Shown: positions 1 through 12,656 of the stretch, piece by piece
Layout: each line of letters begins with the position of its first letter
Position numbering within the stretch: the stretch's first letter is position 1
From: Euwallacea fornicatus
Taxonomy: Eukaryota; Arthropoda; Insecta; Coleoptera; Curculionidae
NCBI RefSeq assembly: GCF_040115645.1
Contig: NW_027096067.1
Coordinates: 1 to 64,000 of the forward strand
Length of the DNA: 64,000 nt
Direction of reading: 5' to 3'
Position numbers and translations under genes: made by a program
Notes under the pieces: model-generated
Told to the model about the DNA's origin: nothing
The model's input: only the letters and a program-made list of their open reading frames with translations
Databases searched by the model: none

Positions 1-86
1 TATTTGCCGTTTAAGGCCTTATTATGCTTATTTTGCCAAAAGGAGACGATTTGAACAAAATTGGTTGTAGCGTTTGCGAGATATCG

Positions 87-104
87 CCAAATTGTACAAT
101 TTGG
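87..104. repeat. 18-bp dyad-symmetric element of satellite A (example copy)
   Basis: CCAAATTGTACAATTTGG is a perfect 18-bp palindrome. Equivalent positions in other monomers read CCAAATCATAAGATTTGG (for example 226-243) or CCAAATCGTAAGATTTGG, which keep 7-bp complementary arms around a 4-nt centre. A third form, CCAAATTGTACGATTTGG, has one T/G mismatch in the arms. The element occurs once per short monomer and is the exact place where the long form carries 107 extra bp. It could be a protein-binding dyad or a cruciform-prone site. No function can be assigned from sequence. Confidence 0.8.
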
Positions 105-651
105 CCAAAAAGTGCCGCTTCTATTAGAGCCAAATTGACGGTTTGCCGTTTAAGGCCTTATTATGCTTATTTTGCCAAAAGGAGACGATTTGAACAAAAT
201 TGGTTGTAGCGTTTGCGAGATATCGCCAAATCATAAGATTTGGCCAAAAAGTGCCGCTTCTATTAGAGCCAAATTGACGATTTGCCGTTTAAGGCCTTAT
301 TATGCTTATTTTGCCAAAAGGAGACGATTTGAACAAAATTGGTTGTAGCGTTTGCGAGATATCGCCAAATTGTACGATTTGGCCAAAAAGTGCCGCTTCT
401 AGTAGAGCCAAATTGACGATTTGCCGTTTAAGGCCTTATTATGCTTATTTTGCCAAAAGGAGACGATTTGAACAAAATTGGTTGTAGCGTTTGCGAGATA
501 TCGCCAAATTGTACGATTTGGCCAAAAAGTGCCGCTTCTAGTAGAGCCAAATTGACGATTTGCCGTTTAAGGCCTTATTATGCTTATTTTGCCAAAAGGA
601 GACGATTTGAACAAAATTGGTTGTAGCGTTGGCGAAATAACGCCAAATCGT

Positions 652-758
652 GGTTTTCGGGCAATTTCCGACGAAACTCGCCGATTTCACGGGTTTGACT
701 ATTTTTAAGCTCAGTATTGTTAAGAATGACGGAAATAGCACGAAATCGTACGATTTAC
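652..758 (+). repeat. First copy of the 107-bp segment that distinguishes the 246-bp long form of satellite A (38 copies)
   Basis: Long monomers are 246 bp, equal to 139 plus 107. The extra segment sits between CCAAATCGT and ACGATTTGG, which are contiguous in the short form. It contains GGTTTTCGGGCAATTTCCG, TTTTTAAGCTCAGTATTG, AATGACGGAAATAGCACG and a perfect palindrome AAATCGTACGATTT (743-756). The 107-bp segments start at 652, 1871, 2395, 3475, 6222, 8136, 10189, 12659, 13878, 19264, 19787, 22812, 23335, 27318, 27842, 28366, 29724, 30248, 30772, 32407, 32931, 33455, 35090, 35614, 36275, 36660, 37045, 37291, 37676, 38061, 38446, 38831, 39077, 39320, 40398, 40644, 40890 and 43349. The 39320 and 43349 copies follow a 3-bp deletion (243-bp units). 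Open frames of 67-77 residues on either strand across these units are repeat by-products. Confidence 0.93.
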
Positions 759-2707
759 ACGATTTGGTCAAAAAGTGCCGCTTCTATAAGAGCCAAATTG
801 ACGATTTGCCGTTTAAGGCCTTATTATGCTTATTTTGCCAAAAGGAGACGATTTGAACAAAATTGGTTGTAGCTTTTGCGAGATATCGCCAAATTGTACG
901 GTTTGGCCAAAAAGTGCCGCTTCTATTAGAGCCAAATTGACGATTTGCCGTTTAAGGCCCTATTATGCTTATTTTGCCAAAAGGAGACGATTTGAACAAA
1001 ATTGGTTGTAGCGTTTGCGAGATATCGCCAAATCATAAGATTTGGCCAAAAAGTGCCGCTTCTCTTAGAGCCAAATTGACGATTTGCCGTTTAAGGCCTT
1101 ATTATGCTTATTTTGCCAAAAGGAGACGATTTGAACAAAATTGGTTGTAGCGTATGCGAGATAACGCCAAATCATAAGGTTTGGACAAAAAGTGCCGTTT
1201 CTATTAGAACCAAATTGACGATTTGCCGTTTAAGGCCTTATTATGCTTATTTTGCCAAAAGGAGACGATTTGAACAAAATTGGTTGTAGCTTTTGCGAGA
1301 TATCGCCAAATTGTACGATTTGGCCAAAATGTGCCGCTTCTAGTAGAGCCAAATTGACGATTTGCCGTTTAAGGCCTTATTATGCTTATTTTGCCAAAAG
1401 GAGACGATTTGAACAAAATTGGTTGTAGTGTTTGCGAGATATCGCCAAATTGTACGATTTGGCCAAAAAGTGCCGCTTCTATTAGAGCCAAATTGACGAT
1501 TTGCTGTTTAAGGCCTTATTATGCTTATTTTGCCAAAAGGAGACGATTTGAACAAAATTGGTTGTAGCGTTTGCGGGATATCGCCAAATTGTACAATTTG
1601 GCCAAAAAGTGCCGCTTCTATTAGAGCCAAATTGACGATTTGCCGTTTAAGGCCTTATTATGCTTATTTTGCCAAAAGGAGACGATTTGAACAAAATTGG
1701 TTGTAGCGTTTGCGAGATATCGCCAAATCATAAGATTTGGCCAAAAAGTGCCGCTTCTATTAGAGACAAATTGTCGATTTGCCGTTTAAGGCCTTATTAT
1801 GCTTATTTTGCCAAAAGGAGACGATTTGAACAAAATTGGTTGAAGCGTTGGTGAAATAACGCCAAACCGTGGTTTTCGGGCAATTTCCGACGAAACTCGC
1901 CGATTTCATGGATTTGACTATTTTTAAGCTCAGTATTGTTAAGAATGACGGAAATAGCACGAAATCGTACGATTTACACGATTTGGTCAAAAAGTGTCGC
2001 TTCTATTAGAGCCAAATTGACGATTTGCCGTTTAAGGCCTTAATATGCTTATTTTTCCAAAAGGAGACGATTTGAACAAAATTGGTTGTAGCGTTTGCGA
2101 GATATCGCCAAATCATAAGATTTGGCCAAAAAGTGCCGCTTCTATTAGAGCCAAATTGACGATTTGCCGTTTAAGGCCTTATTATGCTTATTTTGCCAAA
2201 AGGAGACGATTTGAACAAAATTGGTTGTAGCGTTTGCGAGATAACGCCAAATTGTACAATTTGGCCAAAAAGTGCCGCTTCTATTAGAGCCAAATTGACG
2301 ATTTGCCGTTTAAGGCCTTATTATGCTTATTTTGCCAAAAGGAGACGATTTGAACAAAATTGGTTGTAGCGTTGGCGAAATAACGCCAAATCGTGGTTTT
2401 CGGGCAATTTCCGACGAAACTCGCCGATTTCACGGATTTGACTATTTTTAAGCTCAGTATTGTTAAGAATGACGGAAATAGCACGAAATCGTACGATTTA
2501 CACGATTTGGTCAAAAAGTGCCGCTTCTATAAGAACCAAATTGACGATTTGCCGTTTAAGGCCTTATTATGCTTATTTTGCCAAAAGGAGACGATTTGAA
2601 CAAAATTGGTTGTAGCTTTTGCGAGATATCGCCAAATTGTACGGTTTGGCCAAAAAGTGCCGCTTCTATTAGAGCCAAATTGACGATTTGCCGTTTAAGG
2701 CCCTATT

Positions 2708-4621
2708 ATGCTTATTTTGCCAAAAGGAGACGATTTGAACAAAATTGGTTGTAGCGTTTGCGAGATATCGCCAAATCATAAGATTTGGCCAAAAAGTGCC
2801 GCTTCTCTTAGAGCCAAATTGACGATTTGCCGTTTAAGGCCTTATTATGCTTATTTTGCCAAAAGGAGACGATTTGAACAAAATTGGTTGTAGCGTATGC
2901 GAGATAACGCCAAATCATAAGGTTTGGACAAAAAGTGCCGCTTCTATTAGAACCAAATTGACGATTTGCCGTTTAAGGCCTTATTATGCTTATTTTGCCA
3001 AAAGGAGACGATTTGAACAAAATTGGTTGTAGCTTTTGCGAGATATCGCCAAATTGTACGATTTGGCCAAAAAGTGCCGCTTCTAGTAGAGCCAAATTGA
3101 CGATTTGCCGTTTAAGGCCTTATTATGCTTATTTTGCCAAAAGGAGACGATTTGAACAAAATTGGTTGTAGCGTTTGCGAGATATCGCCAAATTGTACGA
3201 TTTGGCCAAAAAGTGCCGCTTCTAGTAGAGCCAAATTGACGATTTGCCGTTTAAGGCCTTATTATGCTTATTTTGCCGAAAGGAGACGACTTGAACAAAA
3301 TTGGTTGTAGCGTTTGCGAGATATCGCCAAATCGTAAGATTTGGCCAAAAAGTGCCGCTTCTATTAGAGCCAAATTGACGATTTGCCGTTTAAGGCCTTA
3401 TTATGCTTATTTTGCCAAAAGGAGTCGATTTGAACAAAATTGGTTGTAGCGTTGGCGAAATAACGCCAAATCGTGGTTTTCGGGCAATTTCCGACGAAAC
3501 TCGCCGATTTCACGTATTTGACTATTTTTAAGCTCAGTATTGTTAAGAATGACGGAAATAGCACGAAATCGTACGATTTACACGATTTGGTCAAAAAGTG
3601 CCGCTTCTATAAGAGCCAAATTGACGATTTGCCGTTTAAGGCCTTATTATGCTTATTTTGCCAAAAGGAGACGATTTGAACAAAATTGGTTGTAGCTTTT
3701 GCGAGATATCGCCAAATTGTACGATTTGGCCAAAAAGTGCCGCTTCTATTAGAGCCAAATTGACGATTTACCGTTTAAGGCCTTATTATGTTTATTTTGC
3801 CAAAAGGAGACGATTTGAACAAAATTGGTTGCAGCGTTTGCGAGATATCGCCAAATTGTACGATTTGGCCAATAAGTGCCGCTTCTATTAGAGCCAAATT
3901 GACGATTTGCCGTTTAAGGCCTTATTATGCTTATTTTGCCAAAAGGAGACAATTTGAACAAAATTGGTTGTAGCGTATGCGAGATAACGCCAAATCATAA
4001 GATTTGGACAAAAAGTGCCGCTTCTATTAGAACCAAATTGACGATTTGCCGTTTAAAGCCTTATTATGCTTATTTTGCCAAAAGGAGACGATTTGAACAA
4101 AATTGGTTGTAGCGTTTGCGAGATATCGCCAAATTGTACGATTTGGCCAAAAAGTGCCGCTTCTAGTAGAGCCAAATTGACGATTTGCCGTTTAAGGCCT
4201 TATTATGCTTGTTTTGCCAAAAGGAGACGATTTGAACAAAATTGGTTGTAGCGTTTGCGAGATATCGCCAAATCATAAGATTTGCCCAAAAAGTGCCGCT
4301 TCTATTAGAGCCAAATTGACGATTTGCCGTTTAAGGCCTTATTATGCTTATTTTGCCAAAAGGAGACGATTTGAACAAAATTGGTTGTAGCGTTTGCGAG
4401 ATATCGCCAAATCGTAAGATTTGGCCAAAAAGTGCCGCTTCTATTAGAGCCAAATTGACGATTTGCCGTTTAAGGCCTTATTATGCTTATTTTGCCAAAA
4501 GGAGACGATTTGAACAAAATTGGTTGTAGCGTTTGCGAGATAACGCCAAATTGTACAATTTGGCCAAAAAGTGCCGCTTCTATATAAGCCAAATTGACGA
4601 TTTGCCGTTTAAGGCCTTATT
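2708..4621 (+). repeat. Higher-order block, copy 1 (offset 2747 bp to 5455-7368)
   Basis: The ordered series of monomer variants from 2708 to 4621 reappears at 5455-7368. It includes one long form (107-bp segments at 3475 and 6222), a CGAAAGGAGACGACTT monomer, an AGGAGTCG monomer, a TTGCAGCG monomer and a TATATAAGCC monomer. Every monomer type matches at the same offset. The offset equals one long plus eighteen short monomers minus one base, the lost base being the 138-bp monomer near 5400. Confidence 0.85.
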
Positions 4622-5454
4622 ATGCTTATTTTGCCAAAAGGAGACGATTTGAACAAAATTGGTTGTAGCGTATGCGAGATAACGCCAAATCATAAGATTT
4701 GGACAAAAAGTGCCGCTTCTATTAGAACCAAATTGACGATTTGCCGTTTAAGGCCTTATTATGCTTATTTTGCCAAAAGGAGACGATTTGAACAAAATTG
4801 GTTGTAGCTTTTGCGAGATATCGCCAAATTGTACGATTTGGCCAAAAAGTGCCGCTTCTATTAGAGCCAAATTGACGATTTGCCGTTTAAGGCCTTATTA
4901 TGCTTATTTTTCCAAAAGGAGACGATTTGAACAAAATTGGTTGAAGCGTTTGCGAGATATCGCCAAATTGTACGATTTGGCCAAAAAGTGCCGCTTCTAT
5001 TAGAGCCAAATTGACGATTTGCCGTTTAAGGCCTTATTATGCTTATTTTGCCAAAAGGAGACGATTTGAACAAAATTGGTTGTAGCGTTTGCGAGATATC
5101 GCCAAATCATAAGATTTGGCCAAAAAGTGCCGCTTCTATTAGAGCCAAATTGACGATTTGCCGTTTAAGGTCTTATTATGCTTATTTTGCCAAAAGGAGA
5201 CGATTTGAACAAAATTGGTTGTAGCGTTTGCGAGATAACGCCAAATTGTACAATTTGGCCAAAAAGTGCCGCTTCTATTAGAGCCAAATTGACGATTTGC
5301 CGTTTAAGGCCTTATTATGCTTATTTTGCCAAAAGGAGACGATTTGAACAAAATTGGTTGTAGCGTTTGCGAGATAACGCCAAATTGTACAATTTGGCCA
5401 AAAGTGCCGCTTCTATATAAGCCAAATTGACGATTTGCCGTTTAAGGCCTTATT

Positions 5455-7368
5455 ATGCTTATTTTGCCAAAAGGAGACGATTTGAACAAAATTGGTTGTA
5501 GCGTTTGCGAGATATCGCCAAATCATAAGATTTGGCCAAAAAGTGCCGCTTCTCTTAGAGCCAAATTGACGATTTGCCGTTTAAGGCCTTATTATGCTTA
5601 TTTTGCCAAAAGGAGACGATTTGAACAAAATTGGTTGTAGCGTATGCGAGATAACGCCAAATCATAAGGTTTGGACAAAAAGTGCCGCTTCTATTAGAAC
5701 CAAATTGACGATTTGCCGTTTAAGGCCTTATTATGCTTATTTTGCCAAAAGGAGACGATTTGAACAAAATTGGTTGTAGCTTTTGCGAGATATCGCCAAA
5801 TTGTACGATTTGGCCAAAAAGTGCCGCTTCTAGTAGAGCCAAATTGACGATTTGCCGTTTAAGGCCTTATTATGCTTATTTTGCCAAAAGGAGACGATTT
5901 GAACAAAATTGGTTGTAGCGTTTGCGAGATATCGCCAAATTGTACGATTTGGCCAAAAAGTGCCGCTTCTAGTAGAGCCAAATTGACGATTTGCCGTTTA
6001 AGGCCTTATTATGCTTATTTTGCCGAAAGGAGACGACTTGAACAAAATTGGTTGTAGCGTTTGCGAGATATCGCCAAATCGTAAGATTTGGCCAAAAAGT
6101 GCCGCTTCTATTAGAGCCAAATTGACGATTTGCCGTTTAAGGCCTTATTATGCTTATTTTGCCAAAAGGAGTCGATTTGAACAAAATTGGTTGTAGCGTT
6201 GGCGAAATAACGCCAAATCGTGGTTTTCGGGCAATTTCCGACGAAACTCGCCGATTTCACGTATTTGACTATTTTTAAGCTCAGTATTGTTAAGAATGAC
6301 GGAAATAGCACGAAATCGTACGATTTACACGATTTGGTCAAAAAGTGCCGCTTCTATAAGAGCCAAATTGACGATTTGCCGTTTAAGGCCTTATTATGCT
6401 TATTTTGCCAAAAGGAGACGATTTGAACAAAATTGGTTGTAGCTTTTGCGAGATATCGCCAAATTGTACGATTTGGCCAAAAAGTGCCGCTTCTATTAGA
6501 GCCAAATTGACGATTTACCGTTTAAGGCCTTATTATGTTTATTTTGCCAAAAGGAGACGATTTGAACAAAATTGGTTGCAGCGTTTGCGAGATATCGCCA
6601 AATTGTACGATTTGGCCAATAAGTGCCGCTTCTATTAGAGCCAAATTGACGATTTGCCGTTTAAGGCCTTATTATGCTTATTTTGCCAAAAGGAGACAAT
6701 TTGAACAAAATTGGTTGTAGCGTATGCGAGATAACGCCAAATCATAAGATTTGGACAAAAAGTGCCGCTTCTATTAGAACCAAATTGACGATTTGCCGTT
6801 TAAAGCCTTATTATGCTTATTTTGCCAAAAGGAGACGATTTGAACAAAATTGGTTGTAGCGTTTGCGAGATATCGCCAAATTGTACGATTTGGCCAAAAA
6901 GTGCCGCTTCTAGTAGAGCCAAATTGACGATTTGCCGTTTAAGGCCTTATTATGCTTGTTTTGCCAAAAGGAGACGATTTGAACAAAATTGGTTGTAGCG
7001 TTTGCGAGATATCGCCAAATCATAAGATTTGCCCAAAAAGTGCCGCTTCTATTAGAGCCAAATTGACGATTTGCCGTTTAAGGCCTTATTATGCTTATTT
7101 TGCCAAAAGGAGACGATTTGAACAAAATTGGTTGTAGCGTTTGCGAGATATCGCCAAATCGTAAGATTTGGCCAAAAAGTGCCGCTTCTATTAGAGCCAA
7201 ATTGACGATTTGCCGTTTAAGGCCTTATTATGCTTATTTTGCCAAAAGGAGACGATTTGAACAAAATTGGTTGTAGCGTTTGCGAGATAACGCCAAATTG
7301 TACAATTTGGCCAAAAAGTGCCGCTTCTATATAAGCCAAATTGACGATTTGCCGTTTAAGGCCTTATT
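5455..7368 (+). repeat. Higher-order block, copy 2 of the 2747-bp offset pair
   Basis: This segment matches 2708-4621 monomer by monomer, private substitutions included (GCCTAAAGCC-type change TTTAAAGCC near 4053 and 6800, CCAATAAGTG near 3869 and 6616). After 7368 the two series diverge: a TAGTAG-type monomer follows here, whereas a TTTGGACAAAA monomer follows copy 1. Confidence 0.85.
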
Positions 7369-8587
7369 ATGCTTATTTTGCCAAAAGGAGACGATTTGAA
7401 CAAAATTGGTTGTAGCTTTTGCGAGATATCGCCAAATTGTACGATTTGGCCAAAAAGTGCCGCTTCTAGTAGAGCCAAATTGACGATTTGCCGTTTAAGG
7501 CCTTATTATGCTTATTTTGCCAAAAGGAGACGATTTGAACAAAATTGGTTGTAGCGTTTGCGAGATATCGCCAAATTGTACGATTTGGCCAAAAAGTGCC
7601 GCTTCTAGTAGAGCCAAATTGACGATTTGCCGTTTAAGGCCTTATTATGCTTATTTTGCCGAAAGGAGACGACTTGAACAAAATTGGTTGTAGCGTTTGC
7701 GAGATATCGCCAAATCGTAAGATTTGGCCAAAAAGTGCCGCTTCTATTAGAGCCAAATTGACGATTTGCCGTTTAAGGCCTTATTATGCTTATTTTGCCA
7801 AAAGGAGACGATTTGAACAAAATTGGTTGTAGCGTTTGCGAGATATCGCCAAATCATAAGATTTGGCCAAAAAGTGCCGCTTCTATTAGAGCCAAATTGA
7901 CGATTTGCCGTTTAAGGCCTTATTATGCTTATTTTGCCAAAAGGAGACGATTTGAACAAAATTGGTTGTAGCGTTTGCGAGATAACGCCAAATTGTACAA
8001 TTTGGCCAAAAAGTGCCGCTTCTATTAGAGCCAAATTGACGATTTGCCGTTTAAGGCCTTATTATGCTTATTTTGCCAAAAGGAGTCGATTTGAACAAAA
8101 TTGGTTGTAGCGTTGGCGAAATAACGCCAAATCGTTGTTTTCGGGCAATTTCCGACGAAACTCGCCGATTTCACGGGTTTGACTATTTTTAAGCTCAGTA
8201 TTGTTAAGAATGACGGAAATAGCACGAAATCGTACGATTTACACGATTTGGTCAAAAAGTGCCGCTTCTATAAGAGCCAAATTGACGATTTGCCGTTTAA
8301 GGCCTTATTATGCTTATTTTGCCAAAAGGAGACGATTTGAACAAAATTGGTTGTAGCTTTTGCGAGATATCGCCAAATTGTACGGTTTGGCCAAAAAGTG
8401 CCGCTTCTATTAGAGCCAAATTGACGATTTGCCGTTTAAGGCCCTATTATGCTTATTTTGCCAAAAGGAGACGATTTGAACAAAATTGGTTGTAGCGTTT
8501 GCGAGATATCGCCAAATCATAAGATTTGGCCAAAAAGTGCCGCTTCTCTTAGAGCCAAATTGACGATTTGCCGTTTAAGGCCTTATT

Positions 8588-9190
8588 ATGCTTATTTTGC
8601 CAAAAGGAGACGATTTGAACAAAATTGGTTGTAGCGTATGCGAGATAACGCCAAATCATAAGGTTTGGACAAAAAGTGCCGCTTCTATTAGAACCAAATT
8701 GACGATTTGCCGTTTAAGGCCTTATTATGCTTATTTTGCCAAAAGGAGACGATTTGAACAAAATTGGTTGTAGCTTTTGCGAGATATCGCCAAATTGTAC
8801 GATTTGGCCAAAAAGTGCCGCTTCTAGTAGAGCCAAATTGACGATTTGCCGTTTAAGGCCTTATTATGCTTATTTTGCCAAAAGGAGACGATTTGAACAA
8901 AATTGGTTGTAGCGTTTGCGAGATATCGCCAAATTGTACGATTTGGCCAAAAAGTGCCGCTTCTAGTAGAGCCAAATTGACGATTTGCCGTTTAAGGCCT
9001 TATTATGCTTATTTTGCCGAAAGGAGACGACTTGAACAAAATTGGTTGTAGCGTTTGCGAGATATCGCCAAATCGTAAGATTTGGCCAAAAAGTGCCGCT
9101 TCTATTAGAGCCAAATTGACGATTTGCCGTTTAAGGCCTTATTATGCTTATTTTGCCAAAAGGAGACGATTTGAACAAAATTGGTTGTAG
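8588..9190 (+). repeat. Four-monomer satellite A cassette, repeated at 9283
   Basis: Four successive monomers with recognisable variants form a cassette: TTTGGACAAAA with ATAAGG; TAGCTTTTGCG with TAGTAG; TAGTAG followed by CGAAAGGAGACGACTT; and a CGTAAG dyad centre. The cassette starts near 2847, 5594, 8588, 9283 and 11753, with partial or altered versions near 1104, 7369, 10919 and 13389. The 8588 and 9283 copies lie 695 bp (five monomers) apart. Confidence 0.75.
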
Positions 9191-12100
9191 CGTTTGCGAG
9201 ATATCGCCAATTTGTACGATTTGGCCAAAAAGTGCCGCTTCTCTTAGAGCCAAATTGACGATTTGCCGTTTAAGGCCTTATTATGCTTATTTTGCCAAAA
9301 GGAGACGATTTGAACAAAATTGGTTGTAGCGTATGCGAGATAACGCCAAATCATAAGGTTTGGACAAAAAGTGCCGCTTCTATTAGAACCAAATTGACGA
9401 TTTGCCGTTTAAGGCCTTATTATGCTTATTTTGCCAAAAGGAGACGATTTGAACAAAATTGGTTGTAGCTTTTGCGAGATATCGCCAAATTGTACGATTT
9501 GGCCAAAAAGTGCCGCTTCTAGTAGAGCCAAATTGACGATTTGCCGTTTAAGGCCTTATTATGCTTATTTTGCCAAAAGGAGACGATTTGAACAAAATTG
9601 GTTGTAGCGTTTGCGAGATATCGCCAAATTGTACGATTTGGCCAAAAAGTGCCGCTTCTAGTAGAGCCAAATTGACGATTTGCCGTTTAAGGCCTTATTA
9701 TGCTTATTTTGCCGAAAGGAGACGACTTGAACAAAATTGGTTGTAGCGTTTGCGAGATATCGCCAAATCGTAAGATTTGGCCAAAAAGTGCCGCTTCTAT
9801 TAGAGCCAAATTGACGATTTGCCGTTTAAGGCCTTATTATGCTTATTTTGCCAAAAGGAGACGATTTGAACAAAATTGGTTGTAGCGTTTGCGAGATATC
9901 GCCAAATCATAAGATTTGGCCAAAAAGTGCCGCTTCTATTAGAGCCAAATTGACGATTTGCCGTTTAAGGCCTTATTATGCTTATTTTGCCAAAAGGAGA
10001 CGATTTGAACAAAATTGGTTGTAGCGTTTGCGAGATAACGCCAAATTGTACAATTTGGCCAAAAAGTGCCGCTTCTATTAGAGCCAAATTGACGATTTGC
10101 CGTTTAAGGCCTTATTATGCTTATTTTGCCAAAAGGAGTCGATTTGAACAAAATTGGTTGTAGCGTTGGCGAAATAACGCCAAATCGTGGTTTTCGGGCA
10201 ATTTCCGACGAAACTCGCCGATTTCACGTATTTGACTATTTTTAAGCTCAGTATTGTTAAGAATGACGGAAATAGCACGAAATCGTACGATTTACACGAT
10301 TTGGTCAAAAAGTGCCGCTTCTATAAGAGCCAAATTGACGATTTGCCGTTTAAGGCCTTATTATGCTTATTTTGCCAAAAGGAGACGATTTGAACAAAAT
10401 TGGTTGTAGCTTTTGCGAGATATCGCCAAATTGTACGATTTGGCCAAAAAGTGCCGCTTCTAGTAGAGCCAAATTGACGATTTGCCGTTTAAGGCCTTAT
10501 TATGCTTGTTTTGCCAAAAGGAGACGATTTGAACAAAATTGGTTGTAGCGTTTGCGAGATATCGCCAAATCATAAGATTTGCCCAAAAAGTGCCGCTTCT
10601 ATTAGAGCCAAATTGACGATTTGCCGTTTAAGGCCTAATTATGCTTATTTTGCCAAAAGGAGACGATTTGAACAAAATTGGTTGTAGCGTTTGCGAGATA
10701 TCGCCAAATCGTAAGATTTGGCCAAAAAGTGCCGCTTCTATTAGAGCCAAATTGACGATTTGCCGTTTAAGGCCTTATTATGCTTATTTTGCCAAAAGGA
10801 GACGATTTGAACAAAATTGGTTGTAACGTTTGCGAGATATCGCCAATTTGTACGATTTGGCCAAAAAGTGCCGCTTCTCTTAGAGCCAAATTGACGATTT
10901 GCCGTTTAAGGCCTTATTATGCTTATTTTGCCAAAAGGAGACGATTTGAACAAAATTGGTTGTAGCGTATGCGAGATAACGCCAAATCATAAGGTTTGGA
11001 CAAAAAGTGCCGCTTCTATTAGAACCAAATTGACGATTTGCCGTTTAAGGCCTTATTATGCTTATTTTGCCAAAAGGAGACGATTTGAACAAAATTGGTT
11101 GTAGCTTTTGCGAGATATCGCCAAATTGTACGATTTGGCCAAAAAGTGCCGCTTCTAGTAGAGCCAAATTGACGATTTGCCGTTTAAGGCCTTATTATGC
11201 TTATTTTGCCAAAAGGAGACGATTTGAACAAAATTGGTTGTAGCGTTTGCGAGATATCGCCAAATCGTAAGATTTGGCCAAAAAGTGCCGCTTCTAGTAG
11301 AGCCAAATTGACGATTTGCCGTTTAAGGCCTTATTATGCTTATTTTGCCGAAAGGAGACGACTTGAACAAAATTGGTTGTAGCGTTTGCGAGATATCGCC
11401 AAATCATAAGATTTGGCCAAAAAGTGCCGTTTCTATTAGAGCCAAATTGACGATTTGCCGTTTAAGGCCTTATTATGCTTGTTTTACCAAAAGGAGACGA
11501 TTTGAACAAAATTGGTTGTAGCGTTTGCGAGATATCGCCAAATCATAAGATTTGCCCAAAAAGTGCCGCTTCTATTAGAGCCAAATTGACGATTTGCCGT
11601 TTAAGGCCTTATTATGCTTATTTTGCCAAAAGGAGACGATTTGAACAAAATTGGTTGTAGCGTTTGCGAGATATCGCCAATTTGTACGATTTGGCCAAAA
11701 AGTGCCGCTTCTCTTAGAGCCAAATTGACGATTTGCCGTTTAAGGCCTTATTATGCTTATTTTGCCAAAAGGAGACGATTTGAACAAAATTGGTTGTAGC
11801 GTATGCGAGATAACGCCAAATCATAAGGTTTGGACAAAAAGTGCCGCTTCTATTAGAACCAAATTGACGATTTGCCGTTTAAGGCCTTATTATGCTTATT
11901 TTGCCAAAAGGAGACGATTTGAACAAAATTGGTTGTAGCTTTTGCGAGATATCGCCAAATTGTACGATTTGGCCAAAAAGTGCCGCTTCTAGTAGAGCCA
12001 AATTGACGATTTGCCGTTTAAGGCCTTATTATGCTTATTTTGCCAAAAGGAGACGATTTGAACAAAATTGGTTGTAGCGTTTGCGAGATATCGCCAAATT

Positions 12101-12656
12101 GTACGATTTGGCCAAAAAGTGCCGCTTCTAGTAGAGCCAAATTGACGATTTGCCGTTTAAGGCCTTATTATGCTTATTTTGCCGAAAGGAGACGACTTGA
12201 ACAAAATTGGTTGTAGCGTTTGCGAGATATCGCCAAATCGTAAGATTTGGCCAAAAAGTGCCGCTTCTATTAGAGCCAAATTGACGATTTGCCGTTTAAG
12301 GCCTTATTATGCTTATTTTGCCAAAAGGAGACGATTTGAACAAAATTGGTTGTAGCGTTTGCGAGATATCGCCAAATCATAAGATTTGGCCAAAAAGTGC
12401 CGCTTCTATTAGAGCCAAATTGACGATTTGCCGTTTAAGGCCTTATTATGCTTATTTTGCCAAAAGGAGACGATTTGAACAAAATTGGTTGTAGCGTTTG
12501 CGAGATAACGCCAAATTGTACAATTTGGCCAAAAAGTGCCGCTTCTATTAGAGCCAAATTGACGATTTGCCGTTTAAGGCCTTATTATGCTTATTTTGCC
12601 AAAAGGAGTCGATTTGAACAAAATTGGTTGTAGCGTTGGCGAAATAACGCCAAATC

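Noticed and set aside
87..104. Palindrome as a rho-independent terminator
   Set aside because: No GC-rich stem plus T-run arrangement, and no transcription unit to terminate.
24..200. AAAAGGAG as a Shine-Dalgarno sequence upstream of ORFs
   Set aside because: It lies inside the repeat, downstream of the apparent ATG, and the sequence context is eukaryotic.
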